A stretch of DNA of 41,396 nucleotides from Candidatus Poribacteria bacterium (GTDB taxonomy: Bacteria; Poribacteria; WGA-4E; JAJDTR01): the NCBI GenBank assembly GCA_028820655.1, contig JAPPIK010000019.1:1-41396 (forward strand). The letters are read 5' to 3'. The notes beneath the pieces were generated by a model. The model was not told the origin of the DNA, did no database searches, and saw only the letters and a list, made by a program, of their open reading frames with translations. This document shows, piece after piece, positions 1-7,698 of the stretch; the first letter of the stretch is position 1, and every line of letters begins with the position of its first letter. The position numbers were made by a program, and so were the translations under genes.

Positions 1-286
1 GTAGTGCCGGGAAACGTTCGGGTGCTTTCAAGGGGACGAATTCAACTTTGTCCGGGTCACCGAGGACAGCGGCAGCTATCGCCCTACCATAGTCTGCATC
101 GAAACCGCTCCACTTTCCATCTTCACTTAAAAAACTGAAGCCGGGTAACCCCCCGTGGACCCCACATATCAACTTTTCTCTCTTTTTAACTCTGTCAAGA
201 ATACTCTCGTCACCTTGAGCGAGTCCCGGAACTAACAGTGCAATCGCTAAAACCAATGCAGAAACGCGAAACAAAAATTTACTCAC
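1..286 (-). CDS. aapJ: AapJ-type amino-acid ABC transporter substrate-binding protein (5' part, runs off the window)
   Basis: Read on the minus strand from a GTG at 284-286, preceded by a strong AGGAGAGG ribosome site about 6 nt upstream, this frame stays open to the window edge and gives the first 95 residues. Residues 1-24 are a typical signal peptide: basic start, a hydrophobic stretch of A, L, V and I, and a cut near LAQ. The mature part has the hallmarks of periplasmic general L-amino-acid-binding proteins: LDRVKKREKLICGV (30-43), LPGFSF (47-52), GFDADYGRAIAAAVLGD (about 62-78) and ERFPAL (90-95). Family role: captures amino acids in the periplasm for an AapQMP-type permease; the partner genes would lie outside the window. 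The rest of the gene is missing only because the window ends. Confidence 0.85.
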   Translation of the reverse strand, partial: MSKFLFRVSALVLAIALLVPGLAQGDESILDRVKKREKLICGVHGGLPGFSFLSEDGKWSGFDADYGRAIAAAVLGDPDKVEFVPLKAPERFPAL

Positions 287-642
287 AGCAATCCTCTCCT
301 TTTCGGTATGACCCCTATTGCAGAGGTCGTTTAGCTGAAGTACCTTGATTTAAGGTCTATTATCATTGCCAACAACTCAAAGTTTCTCCTTTTGTTCATT
401 TGTAAGATCGTTTGATACGCTCAGATGCAACATAACGTCAAAGAATGCGCACACAAAGATAGCGATGACAACAAGGGGCATTGCCCTGCTCAGCAAGTTT
501 ATTAGACATCTTTCCTAATTGATCCGAGTTGCTGCCGATTGAAAACTTATCGGCTATACGCTAAGATTGAAGTACCCAACCTATAGCGCCGCCGGATCGG
601 CGTGTTTAAAGCTTAATCGAATTAACTCACATAGCCCCAGCG

Positions 643-682
643 GGGATCAAGCGAATGGATAGTGAGCGCGATAGAGATCCCA
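643..682 (+). repeat. family A modular repeat, single unit plus cap
   Basis: One 23-nt unit starting GATCAAGCGA, then the 13-nt cap GCGATAGAGATCC. This is the simplest form of the repeat found across the window. Confidence 0.8.
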
Positions 683-960
683 GAGATAGCAACATACGTT
701 AATTGAATCACAGCGATACAGAGAATCCAAGCAGGTAAATGAGTAGACATACGAGTAAACATGCTACAGGAACACCTCCGCAAGCTCTTGACCGTGCGTT
801 TGCGCCTTGGGTCAATCAACACCATGAGAAAAGCCCGACACGACTGACATTATTTTGGAAAGATGTCTATTATAGTTTTCCTCATCTTCCGCATAATGAA
901 CTTATGTAATTTCGAATTTTTACATCATAGATTTTAGGGCATATCTCCTTGAATGAGCGA

Positions 961-1096
961 AAACGGTCTAGATACTTCCGCGAGTCCGATTGATTGACCG
1001 GATTTCCCTTCCATCATCAGCTTCAGAGCTTGTTTGAATAGTCGGCAGCAAAGCTATTTTTAGAGAATCTATTGACATTGCACTCCGCTGGAGTGC
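961..1096 (+). repeat. 130-bp dispersed repeat ending in a family C palindrome
   Basis: This stretch matches the reverse complement of 22261-22385. Shared blocks include CCGCGAGTCCGATTGATTGA, ATAGTCGGCA and the terminal palindrome GCACTCC-GCT-GGAGTGC. The copies have diverged, with several indels in the middle. Confidence 0.65.
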
Positions 1097-1221
1097 AAGA
1101 ATTTTGGCTTCTCCTTACTATTGACATGGCACGCCTCCGGAGTGCTCACACGGGTGTCGCCCCGCTGGGGCTTGTCCGGGAAGGGTGAATTCATGTTGCT
1201 GTACACCTTTAAGATTTCTAT

Positions 1222-1509
1222 GGAATCTCTATCGCGTTCGTTATCCACTCACTTGATCACTCGGTGTCTACTCGCTTGATCGCCGCTGGCGCCTATAGAG
1301 GCTGGGGGATTCCTATCGCGCTCATTATTCATTCGCTTGATTGCAGTGCGCACCCTACAACTATCAAATCATCCTATTTTACATGGTGCAGGATTTTCTA
1401 TCGCACTCACTATGCGTTCGTTTGATCCTCCGGAGCGCGGAGAGTGGGGGCATCGCGATTCTATTGACATTGAGGATCTCTATCGCGCTCGTTATCCACT
1501 CGCTTGATC
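1222..1509 (-). repeat. cluster of family A repeats, reverse orientation
   Basis: Four copies read on the minus strand (about 1222-1281, 1306-1343, 1388-1425 and 1466-1509). The first has two 23-nt units before the cap. The spacers between copies are unrelated to each other. Confidence 0.75.
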
Positions 1510-1621
1510 TCACGCTGGAGTGAAAAGCATTATTGGAAACAACACCTCCTCAATGCCTGTCATAGATCGAATAATGAGTGTTACGTGCTGAATGAATTGT
1601 TCCGACAGGGATAATGGCACG

Positions 1622-1690
1622 CTCTAAAGAATCGAATCCCGTCGGAAGTTAGTTTTATCACATTTCCACCGGGTCCATCCTTTCTCTCTT
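1622..1690 (-). pseudogene. remnant of the 5' end of a PhyH-family gene
   Basis: About 60 of 69 bases match 2587-2655, the start and leader of the PhyH gene just upstream on the minus strand. Read on the minus strand it gives IKLTSDGIRFFR, against IKLTSEEIRFFR in the intact gene; the ATG has become GTG and the match stops after about 13 codons. This is what is left of a tandem duplicate after deletion of its body. Confidence 0.7.
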
Positions 1691-1795
1691 GGTGCGTACC
1701 GCATACTCATATTATACCAGTTTCTCTCGTTCCATCTCTTCGTGTTTCAGTTCGCTCAGTCGAGACAGTAATGTCATCAGCACACATATTGGCAA

Positions 1796-2626
1796 CTATT
1801 TGTCCGTCGATATCCCAGGCCAACCATCCCACATGTTTTCCGCAGGAGGCTTCGTCATTCTGTCTTCGAGATCGATCTTCTTGAACTCGCCCAACACCGC
1901 TTTTCGGATGCTCTTGGAGCGATTGTATCCCACTCCATGTGCCAATCGGTGATGGCAGAAGATTATGTCACCTGCACCCCCATGGCACTCGACAGGAAGC
2001 TTTTGTTTGAAAAAATCAATATCAGCCTGCCATTCCTCCGTCCTTTCGCCGCCATGTTCAGTCTTGTGTCTATAGTAAAATACGCTGTGGCTCTTGGGCC
2101 AGACTGTGAACCCTCCGCCGCTGGGCGGCACGTCATCGATGTAGCCTACCACACCAAGATGAAAGCTGTGTCTGTCAGTGTGGCAGTGGTCACCAGCTGA
2201 CTGATTCCCGTTGTCTGGTTCGGGAAGACGACAATAAATACCCCTAAGTCGCGAGGGGAGCGCGATGGATCCTTCTCCTAACATCTGCTCAGCCATGCGC
2301 CAGACCTGAGCATTGGTTAAAAGCATGTGGACCATCCAATTTTCGCGACCGATGCTCCGATAATACCAGCCAAATTCGCCACCATTATCGGGCACATTGA
2401 AGTTGCGTTCGCTGGATGTATCTACCGCGACCGTGCTGTTTTCCTTCTTATACGTCTTGATCGGGCCGACCCAGGTATCCGGATCGTTTCGCTTGATTTC
2501 AGGCGGCGCATTTTCCCATAATCGTTCTCGCGCACGAGCCATGAGTGTTTCATCGAGGACCTTGCGTTTTATTACGTAGCCTTCATCTCTAAAGAATCGA
2601 ATCTCCTCGGACGTTAGTTTTATCAT
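1796..2626 (-). CDS. phytanoyl-CoA dioxygenase (PhyH) family oxygenase 1
   Basis: Fe(II)/2-oxoglutarate-dependent oxygenase of 276 residues, probably cytoplasmic. The family hydroxylates an unactivated carbon using O2 and 2-oxoglutarate; the substrate here is unknown. Visible ligands are H149-T-D151 in DHCHTDRHSF, the distal His in CHHRLAHG (H230), and R241 as the likely 2-oxoglutarate anchor. The N-terminal helix LTSEEIRFFRDEGYVI (4-19) is the usual PhyH opening. The frame extends 32 codons further upstream, but I place the start at the ATG at 2624-2626: PhyH homology begins there, a GTGGG element sits just upstream, and the decayed duplicate at 1622-1690 aligns around the same point. C-terminal residues 255-276 are family-atypical. 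A partial copy of its start lies downstream, so the locus was once duplicated. Confidence 0.85.
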   Translation of the reverse strand: MIKLTSEEIRFFRDEGYVIKRKVLDETLMARARERLWENAPPEIKRNDPDTWVGPIKTYKKENSTVAVDTSSERNFNVPDNGGEFGWYYRSIGRENWMVHMLLTNAQVWRMAEQMLGEGSIALPSRLRGIYCRLPEPDNGNQSAGDHCHTDRHSFHLGVVGYIDDVPPSGGGFTVWPKSHSVFYYRHKTEHGGERTEEWQADIDFFKQKLPVECHGGAGDIIFCHHRLAHGVGYNRSKSIRKAVLGEFKKIDLEDRMTKPPAENMWDGWPGISTDK

Positions 2627-3092
2627 AATCCCACCGTGTCCATCCTTTCTCTCAAAAGGTCGCCATAATCTGATGGATTCCTGAGGAGGAAATGCCGGTC
2701 CTGTTCTGCGCGCAACGACCACAGTATTGAATCAGACGGCGGCACCAGCTTCCCGCAGGTGATGAGTTCTCCCTTCGAGTCAGCCGCAGCAAGTGCATTT
2801 CCCTTGTCTTTTTTTCTGGCTCTTACATTTCTCTGCCACATTCACCGATTTCTGACTTGACTTTGCGGGCGTCCTGGGGCTGGAAAACGCGGAACTTGAC
2901 GGTGGCAACTTGAGCCGGCAACCGTCTTTGCGCGTCAGAGGCAAGCATTTCAGCAATGAGTGGAGGCAGGTTTTGTCTGCAAGATATGGATGTTTTACCT
3001 TGACATTCTCCACTACTATTTATAATCATTTAGGTCGTACATGTCGATGTTTCATACCCTGACTCTTAATACATGTCAACAATATTTGGAAG
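2627..3092. other. 466-bp gap with an unassigned small minus-strand frame
   Basis: Two overlapping minus-strand frames are open here: 2823-3029, 68 codons, and 2780-3013, 77 codons ending in a Cys-rich GKCTCCG. Both start near a GTGGAG element. The sequence is GC-rich and coding-like between about 2820 and 3000, but I do not recognise a family and cannot choose a frame. It may be a remnant of a zinc-ribbon-like gene. No repeat of families A-C is present. Confidence 0.35.
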
Positions 3093-3956
3093 TCAGTCGA
3101 ACGGATATTGTTCGGCAGGCGTGTTTAGTTCGCGCGTGAATGTCTCCAACTGGAAGCACCTGCTGCCGGTCAGCACCGGATGGAATTCTTCGGGGATTGT
3201 TTTCAGGAACTCCTGGTTCGGTTCGTAGCCTTGATGGGGTTGGAACATCGATGGCCAGTACCCTCCGAGGATAAAGACGCGCTCTTTGCCCGATTTGCAA
3301 ATTCCGCCCGAATGCAGGAGGGATTCGAAGAACAGGAGAGTGGATCCCGCCGGAGCGACTACGTGATGAACCAGATCGTCGGGATCCTGCAGCGCGACTT
3401 CAATGATCTCATGCCGCTCGATTCCGCCCAGCTTGTGGCTTCCCGCGATGACAGCCGTGCCCCCGTCCTCCTCGCCCAGGTCCGTTAGGTTTGAGAGGGT
3501 TTTGATGAACGGACAGTGGTACAGACCGTGCGTGGTGCGGCCAAATTCGGCGTGCCACCCGCCGTGAAATCCGTAGTTCTGCCGCTCCATCTTTTCCGGT
3601 GGGTATCGAATAATATGGGCGTCCGATTGCAGTAGCCGCACGTGCGTGCCGACGATTTCTTGGGCAAGTCCGACCAAGTAGGGATCGGTCAGATACTCGA
3701 AGAAACATACGGCAATGTGCGGGAGATTGTCGATACGGAAATAGTTCGGATCGATTTTGCTGTGTGCGTTTGCGACAAGTCCGTACGGATAGTCTCCGGT
3801 TTTGCGGAAATACGTTTCAATCTCATAGATTTTGTCGAGCAGTGCGGCGACGCGTTCTTCCGAAAGCGTCTTTTCGATGATGACGTAACCGTACACCTCA
3901 AGATGCAGACGTTGGGCGGGGGTTAAAGCCGGGAACGGTTTCCGAAAGTCCTGCAT
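3093..3956 (-). CDS. PhyH family oxygenase 2 (HxE variant)
   Basis: 287-residue Fe(II)/2-oxoglutarate oxygenase. The N-terminal helix LTPAQRLHLEVYGYVII (11-27) and the core DGGTAVIAGSHK (164-175) are typical of PhyH. The metal motif reads GGWHAEFGR, that is H135-A-E137: Glu replaces the usual Asp of HxD, a substitution tolerated in some members of the superfamily. The distal His is H215 in LLHSGG, and R226 is the likely co-substrate Arg. GAGGA lies 7 nt before the ATG and supports this start. It is the upstream neighbour of PhyH 1 on the same strand, separated by 466 bp, so co-transcription is uncertain. Substrate unknown. Confidence 0.85.
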   Translation of the reverse strand: MQDFRKPFPALTPAQRLHLEVYGYVIIEKTLSEERVAALLDKIYEIETYFRKTGDYPYGLVANAHSKIDPNYFRIDNLPHIAVCFFEYLTDPYLVGLAQEIVGTHVRLLQSDAHIIRYPPEKMERQNYGFHGGWHAEFGRTTHGLYHCPFIKTLSNLTDLGEEDGGTAVIAGSHKLGGIERHEIIEVALQDPDDLVHHVVAPAGSTLLFFESLLHSGGICKSGKERVFILGGYWPSMFQPHQGYEPNQEFLKTIPEEFHPVLTGSRCFQLETFTRELNTPAEQYPFD

Positions 3957-4159
3957 AGTCGGTCCTCTGAGTGCGAATTGTGGATTGGCTCTTGGAATCT
4001 GCTGTCCCGGGAGATTATAGCAGAAAACCGCTTCGAGATGAAATGAACAATCTCCAGTAGATGACAGCCATTTTACTCGGAACCCACGCCTGAATTAGCG
4101 CAGTGGTCAGTGACCAGTCGCCAGTGGCCAGTGAAAACAGTGCGGTCGTGAACGGAGAT

Positions 4160-4217
4160 GGGATCTCTATGGGAGTTCTACGGGATTTCTATCGCATTCG
4201 TAATTCACTCACTTGAT
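4160..4217 (-). repeat. family A repeat with extended cap
   Basis: Reverse orientation. After the cap the sequence continues as repeated short words (TAGAACTCCC, TAGAGATCCC), an extension also seen at 5601, 5889, 9151, 24919 and 39960. Confidence 0.7.
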
Positions 4218-4367
4218 GGGGTGGTGAATGTGTTTGATTTGGTGTTTGTGGCGGGGGAAATTCAGTGACAATATTCAGGCGCGGTTTCCAACCGCGCCTA
4301 CCGTGTGGGTGTATTCATGAGTCATGCCTCGATGGGGAACAGCCGCGCGGAAAGCGGGTCGTGCATT

Positions 4368-4388
4368 CCACAATCTAACAGATTGTGG
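4368..4388. repeat. CCACAATCT palindrome (hairpin)
   Basis: CCACAATCT-AAC-AGATTGTGG, a 9-bp stem with a 3-nt loop. The same element with flanking TTCTGTA is at 15153-15182 in the other orientation, so this is a dispersed palindromic repeat; it could act as a terminator-like hairpin downstream of the esterase gene. Confidence 0.6.
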
Positions 4389-4488
4389 TACAGAATAATG
4401 TTTCTACCCACATCCACATGCGGTTGCCAGTTGCAGTGACGATTGAAGGGGATGCAATGTGTCACTGTGCACGGAATGGCGGGGCGTT

Positions 4489-5469
4489 TCAGATCCCGAA
4501 GTGTTTTTCGAGGAAGAGCAGCGTCTTTCGGTTGCTCCAGGCGTGCGGTCCGTCAAAGAAGTCTTTTTCCAAGTCTTGACGGGCGTCGAGGAGATCGTAA
4601 ACCGGTTCCAGGTCCGAATAGGCTCGCCGCGTTCCATCGATCGGAAAGATGGGATCCTTCGTGCCGCTGATGACCAGAAGCGGACGGGGCGCTATCAGGG
4701 CGGCAACCTCCCGCATCTCTCCCCATTCCATGATACCCGGCACGCAGTTGCATATACAGTGGTGTATGGAGTAGATGGAGTCGGCAAAGGTGCAGTAGTA
4801 TCCGCCGACCATGGCGAGTTTGACTCTGGGTTCCAGCGCCGCCCAGAACAGAGCGATTGTTCCGCCGCCCGACAGTCCTGCCACCCCGATACGCGACGAG
4901 TCAACGGCTTCCAGCGTGTAAAGGTAATCCACGAGGCGCGAGGCGTCCCAGCATCGCAAGCCGACGGGTGTCTTGCCGGTGAGGAAACTGTTCATCGTCA
5001 ACCGCGGACAACCTCTCCCCGATACCCCCGCGCTCTTCGTAGTCTCGTTCCAGCCGCGTTGCACCGGAGCAATGGTCACGTATCCGTTTTCGGCGAAATA
5101 CGGGGCGAAGTCAAGGTCGAGTTTCTTGGACTTTGCCAGTTGCTCCTCGGTTCCGTCGCGAATGTAGGGGTAGATGCCGCTGTGTCCGTGCAAGCAGACC
5201 ACGGCGGACGCTTTCTCCGGTAGGGGTTTCGGCAGAAAGAGGTACGCCGGTATCCAGTAGTCTTCCTCGGAGCGGACATAGATTTTGCGGCGCGTGAACC
5301 GGTCTGTCTCCAGTTCTTCGGCGCATTCCGTGCGGAGAGGGACTTTGGATGGGGTGTGCCCCAAGAGCGTCCGCAGCCGCCGCGCAAAACCCCGGCGCCA
5401 CGCCCGGTGCTCATCGACGGTGGTTGCACCCCACGACAGTTTGGGGGCTAACGACGGTTTCTGTCCCAT
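4489..5469 (-). CDS. alpha/beta-hydrolase, acetyl-xylan-esterase / dienelactone-hydrolase-like
   Basis: 326 residues with a complete alpha/beta-hydrolase core. Visible elements in order: oxyanion-side HGHSG (94-98), nucleophile elbow GLSGG with Ser200 (198-202), acid Asp272 in GTKDPIFP, and catalytic His309 in DGPHAW. The chain ends soon after, at LEKHFGI. No signal peptide is seen, so it is probably cytoplasmic. Known relatives deacetylate carbohydrates or cleave other small esters; the exact substrate cannot be read. The segment RCWDASRLVDYLYTLEAVD before the elbow is typical of the acetyl-xylan-esterase-like branch. No clear ribosome site precedes the ATG, so the start is provisional. It sits alone between repeat-filled gaps, near PhyH genes. 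Confidence 0.85.
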   Translation of the reverse strand: MGQKPSLAPKLSWGATTVDEHRAWRRGFARRLRTLLGHTPSKVPLRTECAEELETDRFTRRKIYVRSEEDYWIPAYLFLPKPLPEKASAVVCLHGHSGIYPYIRDGTEEQLAKSKKLDLDFAPYFAENGYVTIAPVQRGWNETTKSAGVSGRGCPRLTMNSFLTGKTPVGLRCWDASRLVDYLYTLEAVDSSRIGVAGLSGGGTIALFWAALEPRVKLAMVGGYYCTFADSIYSIHHCICNCVPGIMEWGEMREVAALIAPRPLLVISGTKDPIFPIDGTRRAYSDLEPVYDLLDARQDLEKDFFDGPHAWSNRKTLLFLEKHFGI

Positions 5470-5600
5470 GAAGTTCTGAAGAAAGTCGCTGTTACGTGTG
5501 ATGTTAGATTCCTCCGTGGTTGTAGTTGCGAGGTGAAGTTTGCGATGTATTGTCGGGAATCGGAATTCCCTCCTACCGAAAAAGCTGCCAGAGGGGCAAG

Positions 5601-5670
5601 AAGATCTCTATGGGATTTCTATCGCAGTCACTTTTCGTTCCCTTGATCACTCGCTGTTCACTCGCTTGAT
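5601..5670 (-). repeat. family A repeat, two units
   Basis: Reverse orientation. Two 23-nt units, the second degenerate, then the cap and an extended GGGATTTCTAT run. Confidence 0.7.
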
Positions 5671-5888
5671 TCCGCCTACGTGAATTGATTTAAAACACCT
5701 AATCGTAGGGGCGGGGTTGCCCCGCCCCTTAGCCAACGCGGGTTAGGATGACCAAACCATACATTTGAATAGATTGTAAGTCGAGATTGGCATCTCGACA
5801 CCGAAATGCCGATTTTGGAAATCGATTGACAGCCGTCTGAACTCGTCCTTGATGTGTGAACAACGGGTTGGGAAACCCAACCACCAAC

Positions 5889-5951
5889 TGAGCGAATAGC
5901 GAGGGATCAAGCGACTGAATAAGGAGTGCGATAGAAGTCCCGTAGAGATCC
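5889..5951 (+). repeat. family A repeat, unit variant GATCAAGCGACTG
   Basis: Forward orientation. A truncated first unit is followed by a GATCAAGCGACTGAATAAGG variant unit and the cap with an extension. Confidence 0.7.
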
Positions 5952-6069
5952 CCTACGAAGTGGCATGTGTCTGTGTGCTGCTTTTGATTGCCCGGTTGCG
6001 ATGAAATGTCAACAGAACTTGGGAGGAATCAATCGAACGAATATCGACAGCGATAGATAATCTTACGAA

Positions 6070-6093
6070 TCGCGATTCGGAGATCGCTTCTAC
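6070..6093 (-). repeat. family B repeat
   Basis: Reverse complement of the family B motif (GTAGAAGCGATCTCC followed by GAATCGCG). It forms a short GCGAT/ATCGC hairpin. Confidence 0.65.
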
Positions 6094-6114
6094 CGCTGAA
6101 CACTGACGATAGGC

Positions 6115-6912
6115 TTACACTCGTCCGGGGAAGGATCGTCCTCTTACCGACTTGAACGGCGGCACCTTCGGCGCGTCCGTCACCGATTCATCCTTCCACG
6201 AGGAAGCGCGCATGTAGTGTATGGCGTAGCCGCGGCGGCGCTTACCGGAAAGGTTGGCGTTGCTCATGTGCAGCGTAAGACTGTGGTGGAAACTGATACT
6301 GCCGGGCGTGAGCGGCGCCGGCACCACGGGCCACTGCTCTCCTCCGAGGTCGTCCAAAAACACGCGCAGCCGTTCGCCTCGCACCATACCCCAGCGATGC
6401 GTTCCCGGGAGAAAGTTCAAACACCCGTTCTCCTCGGTGGCGTGGTCAAGGGCGGTCCACGCGCTCACCAGATCCATGGGAAAGATGTCGCGCCACGAGG
6501 CGGAGTCCTGATGCCACTGCTGCGCCGAGCCGACGCCTTTGGGTGCCTTCATGAAGAATTGATCGGCGTACATCTTGATGTCGTCGGTGCCCAACAGGTC
6601 GGCGATGATATCCACCACCTTCGGATTGGTGGCGTGACTCCACATGATGTCGTCGTACACCGCCAGATTATATAGCTTGCGCACGGACAAAACTTGGTTG
6701 TCGATGGGTTTTCCGCTCTGGGTGATCGCCGGTTCAATCTGGATGCTGGTGCTCGGTATGTTTTCCGCTTTTCCGGCGGCGATGACGTCGGAATGCGCCG
6801 CGATCATATCCACTTCCTCGGGTGTCAGGACATTCTCGACCGTCAGGAAACCGTTGAGTTTGAATTGCGCCACCTGTTCCTGCGTCAGGCTGCGCAACTG
6901 TTGCTTGGACAT
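6115..6912 (-). CDS. PhyH family oxygenase 3
   Basis: 265 residues, a canonical Fe(II)/2-oxoglutarate oxygenase of the phytanoyl-CoA dioxygenase type. Metal motif WHQDSA gives H134 and D136; the distal ligand is H215 in LTLHMSNAN; the basic cluster KRRRG (R225-R227) supplies the 2-oxoglutarate-binding Arg. The stretch ATEENGCLNFLPGTH (158-172) is the usual double-stranded beta-helix turn. AAAGGAG lies about 11 nt before the ATG. A plausible promoter is at 6962-6991. Nothing abnormal in length. Substrate unknown; the WHQD plus EENGC pattern is shared with PhyH 4 at 18.8 kb, which suggests these two are closer to each other than to the other copies. Confidence 0.9.
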   Translation of the reverse strand: MSKQQLRSLTQEQVAQFKLNGFLTVENVLTPEEVDMIAAHSDVIAAGKAENIPSTSIQIEPAITQSGKPIDNQVLSVRKLYNLAVYDDIMWSHATNPKVVDIIADLLGTDDIKMYADQFFMKAPKGVGSAQQWHQDSASWRDIFPMDLVSAWTALDHATEENGCLNFLPGTHRWGMVRGERLRVFLDDLGGEQWPVVPAPLTPGSISFHHSLTLHMSNANLSGKRRRGYAIHYMRASSWKDESVTDAPKVPPFKSVRGRSFPGRV

Positions 6913-6961
6913 AGATTACAGGCTCCTTTGTTCATATCCTATGTGGTTTGGGAGAGAATAA

Positions 6962-6991
6962 AGTATACCACAACCATCGTCCAAACCTCAA
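6962..6991 (-). promoter_or_regulatory. putative sigma-70 promoter of PhyH 3
   Basis: On the minus strand TTGAGG (-35), an 18-nt spacer and TATACT (-10), ending about 50 nt upstream of the PhyH 3 ATG. Four and five of six consensus bases match. Confidence 0.45.
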
Positions 6992-7139
6992 TCGACAAGG
7001 ACCAGGCTAGTAAACCAAATCCGATTCAATAGAGGATTGAAGTCGATTCCAAATCTCGAATCTTCGCGAAAGACATTTTTCTTTTGCCCGAGCCAATCAA
7101 GCTAATTTTAGATTGATAGTTTTCCAAGCTTGAAAGGGG

Positions 7140-7168
7140 TTGTTACATTGTGCTATGCATGATATAAT
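7140..7168 (+). promoter_or_regulatory. sigma-70-like promoter for the small-gene pair
   Basis: TTGTTA, a 17-nt spacer, and a perfect TATAAT, about 49 nt before the first ATG of the small membrane protein gene. Confidence 0.6.
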
Positions 7169-7216
7169 CCAACTGTTGATTTTGGAGATGTCTGTTAAAT
7201 GTCGTAATGGAGAAGT

Positions 7217-7396
7217 ATGATGAATGCGAAAGATTGGTTACCCCCAGCCGTGATTATTTCTGTAATCATTTTTACAACCACGCTGACGTATAATCTGCTA
7301 AATAAACGAATAGGTGATCTGAAAGAGGAAGTTCGGGATATTAGAAAAGTGTTGTTAGACCATATTGTAAACGGGCATAGAGAGAGAAATGAATAA
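7217..7396 (+). CDS. small single-pass membrane protein with a coiled-coil-like tail
   Basis: 59 codons starting ATG ATG; GGAG lies 4-7 nt upstream depending on which ATG is used. The N-terminal part (about residues 7-27) is one hydrophobic segment, PPAVIISVIIFTTTL, followed by a charged amphipathic stretch NKRIGDLKEEVRDIRKVL that looks like a short coiled coil. Its end overlaps the next gene by 8 bp, so the two are very likely translated together. It is AT-richer than its neighbours. No family recognised. The layout (membrane anchor plus short coiled coil) is often seen in phage-related or toxin/accessory small proteins, but nothing here proves that. Confidence 0.6.
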   Translation: MMNAKDWLPPAVIISVIIFTTTLTYNLLNKRIGDLKEEVRDIRKVLLDHIVNGHRERNE

Positions 7397-7649
7397 AGAA
7401 ACGACCAGAAAGCAAGTCATGGACGCGGCACAAGTCATCTTGGATTATTGTGAAACGTTTGACAGAGATACCGATAATCGCAGAGACTTAATGGAGAAAA
7501 ACGAGTTGCCCAAAGGGGTTGAGACTTTTTCTCACGCATTCCAGCAACTTGAAGAACATAGAAAGCAAGAAAATACTATAGCCACAATTAGAAGTTATGC
7601 AAAGGAAATCCGCAGGCAAATGGATAAGGTTACGTACAGCGGCACATAG
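7389..7649 (+). CDS. small helical hypothetical protein
   Basis: 86 residues, overlapping the end of the small membrane protein gene by 8 bp in another frame, which is strong evidence of coupled translation. Predicted by eye to be almost entirely helical and highly charged (RKQVMDAAQVILDYCE, FQQLEEHRKQENTIATI), with no membrane segment or signal peptide. I recognise no domain. The base composition is AT-rich relative to the surrounding oxygenase genes, suggesting a different origin. The gene ends 50 bp before the convergent sialidase-like gene. Confidence 0.6.
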   Translation: MNKETTRKQVMDAAQVILDYCETFDRDTDNRRDLMEKNELPKGVETFSHAFQQLEEHRKQENTIATIRSYAKEIRRQMDKVTYSGT

Positions 7650-7698
7650 TATTTCTCTGATTTTATACTCCCTCTAAATACTATTCTTCCACGATAGC

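Larger units (their letters stand above)
287..1795. other. 1.5-kb repeat-rich intergenic region without a convincing gene
   Basis: No gene with coding-like composition is visible here. It holds family A repeats (643-682 and several between 1222 and 1509), a family C palindrome (1080-1096) with a degenerate one at about 1129-1145, one copy of a 130-bp dispersed repeat (961-1096) and a decayed copy of the start of the neighbouring PhyH gene (1622-1690). A minus-strand frame at 622-825 (67 codons) is open, but its last 20 or so codons are simply a family A repeat and it lacks a clear ribosome site, so I do not call it. Confidence 0.6.
3957..4488. other. intergenic region with repeats and hairpins
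   Basis: Contains a short direct-repeat run of CAGTGG and CAGTGACCAG words (about 4100-4130), a family A repeat in reverse orientation with extra leader (4160-4217), an inverted repeat GGCGCGG-TTT-CCAACCGCGCC (about 4269-4291) and a strong 9-bp hairpin (4368-4388). No gene is visible. Confidence 0.6.
5470..6114. other. 645-bp repeat-rich intergenic region
   Basis: Holds family A repeats in both orientations (5601-5670 and 5889-5951), a GGGGCGGGG-TTG-CCCCGCCCC palindrome (about 5707-5727), and a family B repeat (6070-6093, reverse). No gene is visible. Confidence 0.6.

Noticed and set aside
622-825. 67-codon minus-strand frame near the left edge
   Set aside because: Its C-terminal third is a family A repeat read as protein and it has no ribosome site; similar ISIALxIHSLD peptides appear wherever the repeat is translated.
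2627-2722. Upstream extension of PhyH 1 by 32 codons
   Set aside because: The extension has no family similarity; the later ATG starts the PhyH homology and is supported by the decayed duplicate.
3180-3488. Long frames antisense to the PhyH, dehydratase and propeller genes
   Set aside because: These are shadows caused by GC-rich codon use of the real genes; they lack recognisable domains and suitable starts.
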